Shown: positions 55,421 to 64,000 of the stretch, one piece after another
How the letters are laid out: each line of letters opens with the position of its first letter
Position numbering within the stretch: position 1 is the first letter of the stretch
DNA from: Chlorella sorokiniana
Taxonomy: Eukaryota > Chlorophyta > Trebouxiophyceae > Chlorellales > Chlorellaceae
Assembly (NCBI GenBank): GCA_025917655.1
Contig: CP084619.1
Coordinates: forward strand, 2,957,001 to 3,021,000
Length of the DNA: 64,000 bases
Direction: 5' to 3'
Notes under the pieces: generated by a model
What the model was told of the DNA's origin: nothing
Database searches by the model: none
Seen by the model: only the letters and a program-made list of their open reading frames with translations
Translations under genes and position numbers: made by a program

Positions 55421-58020
55421 TCACCGAAGATCGTCATACAGACGGTCAATATCCTGTAGACAGAGATACAGTGTGGCACGACGTTTCAGTGAAATCAACA
55501 ACAACAAATCTGACATGCCTGGGGAGATATCCAGTGGCAGTGCTGGCATGTGCACCCCTGCATGCCCTGCCCCGCCCCGATGCCAACCTTGTACTTCTGC
55601 ATCGCAAGCTCTGAGCGGAAGCGCCGAGCGGTGTCCGTGGCCACGCCCACCAGGATCAACACTGATGTGCCCGCAAACCCACGGAACGCCTGCAGGCCTG
55701 TCAGGCTCTCCACCAGCGCGGGGGCAGCAGCCAGCGCACCCAGGAAGCCGGAACCTGGACGGCGGCGGTGGAGGTGCATGGCAGGCGGGGCAAAAGGCAG
55801 ACAGCTTGGATAGTGCCCCTGTCAATTTTTGAGGAGAGAGAGGCGGCAGCTGTGCCAGCACATCCAACGTGCCAGCTGCTGCCGGCCGGCCCGAGTCCCC
55901 TGCATTCCGCTTACCCAGCACCGACATGCGGTCCAACGTCTTTGTGATGTACTCGGCTGTGGCCCGTCCGGGCGCACGCCTGGGATGGAGGCACCCTGGC
56001 GTTTGAGTTGCTCACTGAGGTCCTTTGGGTCCAGCTGGAGGAAAGTGTACAAGTAGTTGAAGGCCACAATGAGCGCCACGTTGGCAGGCAGGTAGAGGGC
56101 GCCTGAGGGAGACAGCGCCGCCGCTGCCGATTCAAAGGCGGGCAAGTTGGCATAGCGCGCCAAGGAGGAGGGCAGGGCCAGCAGGGAGGAGGAGAAGATG
56201 ATGGGCATCACGCCGGTGGCGTTAACCTGGGGGGGGGGACTTGAACAAGATAAAAGAGTCTGCGTTCTTGGGGGCAGGCCCTTGCAGGGCAGTGCGCTCC
56301 ACCTTGAAGGGCAGGTAGGCCTGCTGCTGCAGCGCGCCGGCGCGGTAGCGGGATGCGTAGGTGATGGGGATCTGGCGCTCCGCCTCCTGGACGTAAACAA
56401 TGCCCAGGGTGGTGAGGAACCAGGCCAGCGCGTACACGCCCAGCGTGGAGGCGTCTTTGTCTGTCGCCTGCGTGAGCGCAGCGCCCACGCTGGTGGGCAG
56501 CGCCGACGCAATGTTAGCGAAGATGAGGATCGAGGTGCCGTTGCCCAGCTTCAGCTCCGTGATGGCATCAGCAACCTGCAGCCAGCGGCGACGGACACGT
56601 GCGTCGCTTGTTGTAAACCGAAACAGCTTGGTAGAGCAGGCAGCTAGAACAACAGGTAGGCACAGCATATAAGCTGGTAAGCCCGTCATTGCCTGCTCAA
56701 AAAACCAGAGAGCTGCAGTTGCGGGCATGGGCCCTGCCTCCCCACCCACACACAAACGTCCAGCTGCTGCTTACGTAAACCAGGATCATGGCCCCTGCCG
56801 TCAGGAAGATGACGTTTTCTGCCAGCCATCCGGGTGTGAAATCGTCCACAAAAGGGCGCAGGTAGGTAAGCTGGCCTGCTGCCTGGGCCACCGCAAAGAG
56901 CAGCGCCGCAAGCTTCTGGTACTGCTGGAAGCGGGCGCGGCCTTGCGGCCCCTCCTCCCGCTGCAGCTTCTTCAACGAGGGGAAGGCCGTGGCCAGCAGC
57001 TGCAGCAGGATAGAAGCATTGATGTAGGGCACAATGCCCAAAGAAAACACGCCGACCTTGCTGATGGAGCCGCCTGCAGCGCAAGGGTTAAAGCCGTTAT
57101 GCGTGATAGGATCTAATCGACTGCCCGATCGGCAAGGTACACGTCACATGCTGCACAGTCTGCTGTTCCAGCACCTGGCAACAAACCTCCGCACCTGACA
57201 GTGTGTCAATATATCCCAGTAGGCCTGACCCCTGCATAGCTTCGCTGAAGCGCTCCACATCCACTCCAGGCAGCCGCAGGTACACGCCGAGCCGGCTGAA
57301 CACAATGAGGCCCTGCGTCGTGATGTGACCACAACAACAAACTGTGAACAAATGCTGTGTCAATTCTCTGACAGATCAATCTGTCCGTAGAGCTCCCAGT
57401 GGCCGCGACAAACGCACCACCAGCAATGCGAGCTTCTTGGGCAAATCGCCGCCAATGAAATCGCCGAAGCTTCCACCCTGCTCATCGCTGGATACGCTGC
57501 TCAATGTCTGCCCACGGCCGCCTGTTTGTGCCTGCAGGCAGAAGAGAGAAGAGCTGGTTGCAGCAAGATGGACAGTGCGTCCTAATAGCAGCTCCACTTG
57601 CAGAAAGAGGTCGACAGAAGAACAGAATCCGCATGCAGCAGCCCGGTCCCTGTGCACCTGCAGCATGGTGCTATGCAGGCCCAGCGGGTCCCACTGGTCT
57701 GCTGTGAGCTCCACACCATAGACTGGCGGTCCCTCTGCCTGCTGTTGCTGCTGCAGCTGCCTTCCGCCCGTCGGCGCTCCCGAAAGCGGGCCAAGCCAGC
57801 GCCCAGGCGCCAGTGTCAAGCTTGCTGCCTGAGCCCTCACCGTCAACCCATTCCTAATTCTCTGTGTTGTGCTGCCTGCTTGGTGCAACAACGGGCACAG
57901 CAGCGATGAGGGCCAGGGAGATAGGGAGATAGAGCGCAGCGGGCCAATGCGCTTGCCAAAGCTTCACCGACCTTTGGAAAAGGTAGTTGCCGTTCGCTGA
58001 AGCAGGCTACTAAGCTGCAT
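55421..58020 (-). CDS. SCY1: Chloroplast preprotein translocase subunit SecY (SCY1)
   Basis: Channel subunit of the thylakoid Sec translocase, with cpSecE and cpSecA. Exon 1 (58020-57972, MQLSSLLQRTATTFSK) joins exon 2 (from 57875, GSTTQRIRNGLTVRAQAASL) in phase; together they form a transit peptide. SecY marks are GLIVFSRLGVYLRLPGVDVE, VFSLGIVPYINASILLQLLA, LKKLQREEGPQGR, LTYLRPFVDDF, ITELKLGNGTSILIF, GIVYVQEAERQIPITYASRY, NATGVMPIIFSSSLLALPS, LDPKDLSEQLKRQGASIPG, ALVESLTGLQAFRGFAGTSV and the final DIDRLYDDLR before TGA 55421-55423. QLKRQGASIPGVRPG and DPKDLSEQL match plastid SCY1 rather than SCY2. The chain is nearly free of indels; one shift may lie near 55965. Confidence 0.93.
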
Positions 58021-58444
58021 GGCTGGCAAGGCTGCCACCCAACAAAGTACCGAGGTGCCTGTCGACGATGGCGGCAAATGGAAGCCGAAATCGATTGTAT
58101 GAATGCAGGTGACAGCTAATGGAAACCGGGAGGCGTAGGGGCCGCTGTGCGAGCGCCAGTCGCTGCTGTGCGTGAGGCGCCTTCTTGCGGTCCCCTTTTG
58201 GCCCTCCCTTCCTTGCTTTGGGGTCGCACAGGGCTTGGATTAGCGCATTCAAAGTTCCTTTGACTTTCCATTTCGTGAAGATTGCCACCCCTCCAGTGGA
58301 AGCACTGAGGGGTAGGCAGGCAAAGTAGTTGCGCGCTGTGGAGCGCATTCAAACTCTGCCAGCATATTCTGGAGTGATTTGAGGAGCGTTACAAGCTGGA
58401 TCTAGCAGCGGCAGGGGCCTTCAGCCACTTAAAACCACTCGGCC
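58021..58444. promoter_or_regulatory. Divergent promoter region, SecY and Fun30-like genes
   Basis: About 424 bases between divergent start codons; no ORF or RNA gene. Both promoters are expected here. Confidence 0.4.
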
Positions 58445-58873
58445 ATGGATGGGCTCGGGCAGGGCGAGTCTTTGGGCTCCTTCATGGCCCTCCTGAATGA
58501 CCCCAGCCCTCCCCAACCAGAGCAGCCTGCGCAGCCACGCTTAGGGACGCTGGCCGCGCCTGGGCCTGGAGAGCGCGGTGAGCTGGCTGCCTGCCCATGC
58601 AAAGTTTTGAGAGTGCCAGATGGTGAAGTAGCGTGCCCCCGCGACTCGCTCACTTTCCTGGCTGCTTTCTGCAAGCCCAAACATCACAAGAATTGTCGTC
58701 GTGCTGCACGCTCTTTGTCGCAACGCCAACCCCCTATTCACATGCTATGTCGCTTGCACACCGTCCAACCGGCAAGAATCGCGCTTTGATTGCCGCCTGC
58801 AGGGGCGGCCGTCGGAGCCGCAAGTGCCGCCCCTGGCGCAGGTGCAGTCCCTGCTGTCGCAGCCAACACAAAC

Positions 58874-58905
<32 letters not shown>

Positions 58906-61900
58906 GCAGCACCCACAGCAGCAGATACAGGCTGCAGCGTTCCCAGCAGGGTACGCCATGCCGCAGGGTGTGGTGCAGCAGCCCCCGCCGGCAGCCACTG
59001 CAGGCCTGAATCACCAGCAACAGCTGCTCAGCCTGTTCAACAACCCCAGCGCTGCCATGCCCACCACTGCACCGATGCGTCCCGGGGCAGTGGGTGTAGC
59101 CCAGCCAACTCCCAGCTTGGGGGCCGGGCGGCCTGCCTGCCATGCCTGCCTCCATGCCGTATGCTATGGCAGGCACCGCTCAGGTGAGGCTGGGCATGTG
59201 ATGACCGCTGAAACCGAGTTGGACAATGCACTTGCATTATTTATGCTTACATGGATTTGGACCAACCCTGGGGGACCACAAGGAACTTGCTTGCACTGAG
59301 AGGTGATGCACTTGGCTGTTGCAGGGTGAGCCGCCCGCCAAGCGACAGGCCATCGATGCGCGGTCGTTTGCTGGCCAGATGCCATTCCAGGGGGTACAGC
59401 AGTTCGGCGCGCTGGCTCCAGGCATGGCGGGCGTCATGGCGGCCACTAGCCACCCGCAGCAGCAGCCTGCCCAGCTGAGCCTGCTGATGCAGCTGCAGCG
59501 GCAGCAGGTGGGCTGTATGGAGTTTGGATTGCCCTGCCTGCCTAGGCCTGCATGGCAAGTGGCCAAGGCCCTACATGTATGTGCGTGACAGACACCTCTG
59601 CCCTCCATTGTGCTTGCCACCCGCAGTTGGGCGGAGCACTTGGCCAGGCCGGCTTTGCCATGAACCCCGCCCAGGCGGCTGCCCTGAGCGCATACCAGAT
59701 GCGCGTGTCTGTGGATAAGGGGCGCCAGACAGAATTTGACCACGCTTTTGTGGCAGAGGACACCACAGCCAAGGACCACGCCGATGAGGTCATGCGGCGG
59801 TGTGAGGAGGTTACCAAGATGCTGAGGAAGACGCTGGGCAAGCACACAGACGGCGACAGGTGTGGGGCGGGATCCAGAGGGCGGCAGCAGGCCAGGGCCG
59901 GGCGGAGGCCAGCTGCATTGCCTGCTGCGCGAGTGTTGCCAACGCTGCGAACGCCAGCTTATGCCCCCTCGCCTCGCACTCCTCAGGTTTGGCGCCACCA
60001 TCGACGGCGGCGAGCATGAGTACCAGCAGGTGGAGCAGCCGCAGATGATCGAGGCGTGCGGCGACACAGCCCGCTACTTGAAGCCCTACCAGCTGGTGGG
60101 GAGCAGCTGCGATGGGATGGGGACGGAGGCACTCGCTCTACTTGCTGGGTTTCGTGATGGCGTGGGCACAACAACCCGCGCTCCTGCGATTGATATGCGC
60201 GCTCGCGCCCGCCGCGTGCCCCCCTCCCAAGCAGGTGGGCATCAACTTCCTCATGCTTCTCTACCGCTCCAAAGTCAGCGGTGCCATCCTGGCGGATGAG
60301 ATGGGCTTGGGCAAGACGGCGCAGCTCATCACCTACCTGGGTGCGCAGCTTAGGGCCGGCCCTTCCTGGGTCTGGCTTGCTCCGCGGCCAGCATGGCCTC
60401 TCTCAAGCCCATCCCTGCTGACTCGAGACCTGCAACCCACTCACTCTTTCGCTCGCAGGCTGCATCCGCCACCTGGAGAAGGACCCTGGTCCCCACCTGG
60501 TGGTGGTGCCCGCCTCGCTGCTGGAGAACTGGCAGCGCGAGCTGCGCCGCTGGTGCCCCGCCCTCAAGGTGGTGGTCTACTACGGCAAGCACCGTGCCGT
60601 GGTGCGAAAGCGCCTAAACGACCTCAGGTTGTGGTTGGGAAGATGGGAGGGGGCGCCCTGCGGCGCACGCGCGTGCGTGTGTATGTGCCGTGGTTGGGAC
60701 CAAAGGGGTATGCACTCGGGTGGTGGATGGAGTCCCACCCCGCCAGACATTTGAAGGGAGGGCAACCGCTGCGCGACACACCTCTCCCGCTGCATGTGCC
60801 CACCCCCTGCTCTGCCTGCCCTCCCAGGGAGCGCCTGGGCAAGGGGGAGGAGGTTGAGGACGACCTGTCTGACCTGGGCAACCCAGACCTGCTGGCTGAG
60901 CTGGCGCAGAGCCACAAGCTGGCTGAGGCGGCAGCAGCGGCAGCGGCGGACGAGCACGACGACGACCCGTATGGCGCGGGCCAGCTGCACGAGTCGGGTG
61001 GGTGCATGGGTGTGCTGGTGCTGGTAACAAATGTGTGTGTGAATCCGTTGGTTCTGTTGTGGGGCCAGGTTGTGGGGGCGCTTGGGGCACAGCAGCTTGC
61101 TGAGACCGGCCCGCTTTCGGCGGCGCGACTGCGTGGCCCCTGCCCCTTGCACAGACGACGAGTTTGACATTGAGCGGGAGAAGGCAGGGGAGGATGCTGA
61201 GCTGCAGCCGGAGGCTGAGCCGCCCGAGTGGGACATCGACGCGCCGCTGCAGCCCGCCCCCTTCAATGTCATGCTCACCTGCTACACGCTCTTCGAGAGG
61301 GACAGGTGTGCCCGGGAGGCCCGCTGCTGCCCCCTGTGGTGCAGGGGTGGGACTGGGGACAGCCTGTGCTGGCTGCCGCTGGCTCAAGGATGGTACAGTG
61401 TGCCTTATGCGGGACATTCCTGACGGCCTGCTGCGGCGGGTGTGCCTGCAACTCAACGTCCTCAGCCACCCTGCCTCCATGTTTGCTTTCGCTCCACCTC
61501 CCTTGCACAGCCCTGAGCAGCGCCTGGACCGTGGCTTCCTGGAGAAGTGGCGGTGGAGCCACCTGATCATGGACGAGGCGCATGCGCTGAAGAACAGGAA
61601 CGCGTCGCGCACCACCCGCCTGCGCCGCGTGTCCAACGCCTCCCGCCGACGCATCATGATGACGGGTGGGTGGCGGCCTGGTGGTGTGGTGGTGGTGGTG
61701 TGTGAAGGGGGCGCAGGCGCCAATCCCTGCCCCCGCCCTGGCGGCCAGCCCGCCGGCAACCATGCGTCTGCCACGTCAGGCCTGGCCTTGTGCACCCGCC
61801 GTGCCAGGTGCACCTCGCCGCTGCCTGCTTGACACCGCACGGCCTACCCCTGCAGGCACCCCCTTGCAGAACGACCTGGCTGAGCTGCAGAACCTGCTGC

Positions 61901-64000
61901 ACTTCCTGCTGCCCTCGGTGTTTGCGGCGCAGGGCTTTGAGGACCTGGCAGAAATGCTGCAGGTGGGTGGGGTAGGGGTGGGTGGGTGGGTGGGGGGGGG
62001 GGGGGCTTGAGGGCGGGCTGCCGGTGTGCTGCGTGGGAGCCCAGCCCAGCCCTCCAACAGTATGCCTCATACACACGCACCACACAACGCCGCCACCACC
62101 GTCACCACGGTGTGCCGCAGGGCGATGACCAGGAGATTGCCAAGCTCACTGAGCGCATGAAGTCGCTGCTGGGACCCTTTGTGTTGCGCCGCCTCAAGAC
62201 CGAGGTGGCGGGGCAGCTGACAGAAAAGACGCATGCTACAGGTGTGTGAGATTGGGGGAAGGGGTTCAAATATGGGGGCACAAGGGGCGGCCATCTGAAG
62301 CAGCGCTGTGTCGTTGGTCTGATACTGCTTGTTGCCTGCGGAAGCCACGCGCACACGCACTCAGACATGCACCCCTGCACCATCCCTTGCCCGGGCCCAG
62401 AGTTCATTGAGATGACGGATGAGCAGTCTGGGCTGTATGCTGCGAGCGTGGCGCGCATGCGCAGCCAGATCACGGGCAAGGCGGCGGCGGCCGCTGCCGA
62501 CCGCAGTAACAAGGCGGTGGAAAAGTTCCTACGCACCCTGGGCGCCAAGAAGATCTCCCACATGTTCACACACCTGCGCAAGATTGCGCAGCACCCGCTG
62601 CTGGTGCGCTCCAACTTCACCGACGACCAGGTGGCGGTTGTGGCGCGCATGGCGCACGAGAGGTGGGTGGGTGGGTGGAAGGTCTGCACTGCGCGACTGC
62701 GCTGTAGCAGGCGCTTCATGTGTGTGTCACGTCTGGTGAGCCCTTGCTCGCCTACTCCCCCTCCCCTGCCCCCCCCACACACACGACACACACACACCAC
62801 CGCAGGTCGCTGTTTGGCGGAGCAGCCACAGAGAAGCGCGTGCGCGAGGAGCTGCTCAGCTACTCCGACTCTCGCTGCACGCCTTTTGCTACAACGCCGG
62901 ACCAGAGTTTGCCCAGTTCCGCCTCAACCAGTCGCACATGATGGCCTCAGCCAAGTTCCGCTTCCTGGAGAGGCTGCTCAAGCAGGTGCAGGGGGCTCCA
63001 CAGGACTGACACGCTCAGAAGCACGCTGGCAGGTGCATCGCCGCTGCAGCCGATCCGACTGCCCGCGGTTCCCCCTCCCCGTCGCCTGTCCTGTAGCTGC
63101 GCGATGCTGGCTCGCGCCCCCTCATCTTCAGCCAGTGGACCGCGGTGCTGGACATCATGGAGTGGCTGATGGAGGTGCTGCAGTTGCCGTATGTGCGCCT
63201 CGACGGATCCACGGGTGGGTGCGGGGCGAGGGGCTGAAAGGGGGGAGGAGGGGCAACTTGAAGCGGGGGTGTATAAAGAGCAGGCTCAGATTCCCTGGCT
63301 TTTCCGGTGAGCCACTCCCCCGCCCTGCCCTTCCTTTATAGCTGTGGACGAGCGCCTGGCTACCGTGGACCGCTTCAACCACAACGATGACGTCTTTGCC
63401 TTCCTGCTCTCCACACGCGCTGGGGGCAGGGGTTGAACCTCACAGGCGCAGATACAGTCATACTGCACGGTGCGTTGCGCCGCACAGGACGAGGCCCAGA
63501 GCTTAAGGGGTGTGCTGCTGCTTTTGTGTGCTCTAATAGCAGGCTCGACCACCCTGTCCACCTGTGCCCCTCGCCCTCCCAGATGTGGACTTCAACCCCA
63601 GATTGACCGTCAGGCCGAGGATCGCTGCCACCGCCTGGGACAGACACGCCCTGTTAAGGTGATTGTGTACGCGTGAGAGAGGGGAGGGGCCGGAGCGGGC
63701 ACAAGGAATGCGTCAGGGCACCGCGGCCCCGTGTCAGCATGGCTCAGTCGCCTGCAGGCGCCTGAAACCCCAGAGGGCTGCCTTGGCACTGTTCCCAGCC
63801 CCCCGCTTCCGCCCCCTCCCCCGGGCTCCCAGGTGTACCGTCTGATCACCAAGGGCACGGTGGACCAGAACATTTACAACCTGAGCCAGCGCAAGCTGCG
63901 CATGGACTCTGCCGTGCTGGATGGCATCACCACCGGCAAGGGCGGCAAGGCGGACGAGACGCAGCAGATGGGCTTCATCCTTTACTCCCTGCTGCAGTCG
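58445..64000 (+). CDS. Fun30/SMARCAD1-type SNF2 chromatin remodeller, 3' end missing
   Basis: ATP-dependent nucleosome remodeller; homologs are yeast Fun30, human SMARCAD1 and Arabidopsis CHR19. Start ATG 58445 (MDGLGQGESLGSFMALLND); exon 2 begins near 58801 and carries a 12-Gln tract. Helicase motifs are YLKPYQLVGINFLMLLY, ILADEMGLGKTAQLITYLG, HLVVVPASLLENWQRELRRW, HLIMDEAHALKNRNASR, MMTGTPLQNDLAELQNLL, FVLRRLKTEVAGQL, ASAKFRFLERLL, LIFSQWTAVLDIMEWL, YVRLDGSTAVDERLATVDRF, RQAEDRCHRLGQTRPVKVYR and LITKGTVDQNIYNLSQRKL. An acidic insert (HESDDEFDIEREKAGEDAEL) sits between motifs Ia and II. Frame breaks occur at 63422-63426 (one base cures it), near 59120 and near 62875. The coding sequence continues past 64000. 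Confidence 0.92.
58874..58909 (+). repeat. Polyglutamine (12 Gln) tract in the Fun30-like N terminus
   Basis: Eleven CAG and one CAA codon encode 12 Gln in a Gln/Ala/Pro-rich, probably disordered N-terminal region. Confidence 0.9.

Noticed and set aside
4254-63426. Programmed ribosomal frameshifting as the cause of the frame breaks
   Set aside because: Sites are too many, lie in unrelated housekeeping genes, lack a common slippery heptamer, and all correspond to missing bases in G/C runs. Assembly error is simpler.

Overview
This window is nuclear DNA from a green plant-lineage organism, most likely a unicellular green alga of the Chlorella type (Trebouxiophyceae). The organism call is inference. 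It rests on high GC, many short GT-AG introns in nearly every gene, short intergenic spaces, TGTAA elements shortly after several stop codons (the usual poly(A) signal of green algae), and plant or plastid genes such as ELIP, PGRL1, PRMT10, a PAA-type copper ATPase, plastid SecY and DUF3067. There is no prokaryotic operon, CRISPR array, insertion sequence, rRNA or convincing tRNA. I resolved 22 protein-coding genes: 20 complete and two cut by the window edges.

Layout, left to right. 83-778 (+) 3' part of an early light-induced protein. 1206-2358 (+) DEDDh RNA exonuclease. 2759-3908 (-) unknown secreted Cys-rich protein. 4254-6878 (-) AZG-type purine permease. 7169-9285 (+) BUD22-like ribosome biogenesis factor. 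9436-13477 (-) chloroplast Cu+-ATPase. 13743-14307 (+) mitoribosomal mS38/COX24. 14504-15996 (-) PGRL1. 16537-17214 (-) proteasome chaperone UMP1. 17572-19902 (+) spliceosomal PRP4. 20024-28074 (-) SHPRH-like SNF2/RING ligase. 28324-29124 (+) DUF3067 plastid protein. 29507-32108 (-) LeuC. 32274-34490 (-) SIRT6-type sirtuin. 34936-35295 (+) TOM7. 35556-38660 (-) CPSF73. 39466-46094 (+) P4-ATPase lipid flippase. 46418-47769 (+) MYND zinc finger plus CS domain protein. 47944-48838 (-) SYP5-type Qc-SNARE. 49230-51609 (+) PRMT10. 52645-54400 (-) unknown protein with a conserved SNNNSWLRRKL block. 55421-58020 (-) chloroplast SecY (SCY1). 58445-64000 (+) Fun30/SMARCAD1-like chromatin remodeller, truncated at the right edge.

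The genes are mostly housekeeping and do not form a pathway cluster. Neighbours alternate in strand, giving compact divergent promoters of roughly 200-450 bases (13478-13742, 28075-28323, 48839-49229, 58021-58444) and close convergent 3' ends (9286-9435, 19903-20023). Plastid functions recur (ELIP, Cu ATPase, PGRL1, DUF3067, LeuC, SecY), as do chromatin and RNA functions (SHPRH, SIRT6, Fun30, PRMT10, PRP4, CPSF73).

The strongest unexplained signal is technical. In at least ten conserved genes the reading frame jumps inside a motif, and adding one base to a short G or C run restores the family sequence. About twenty such sites look like collapsed G/C homopolymers in the assembly rather than pseudogenes or programmed frameshifts. 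The real biological oddities are three GC-AG introns, a start codon alone on its own coding exon (UMP1), a 22-base exon (PRMT10), a duplicated C-terminal motif in the BUD22-like protein, and two genes of unknown function. I did not find a convincing undescribed system.
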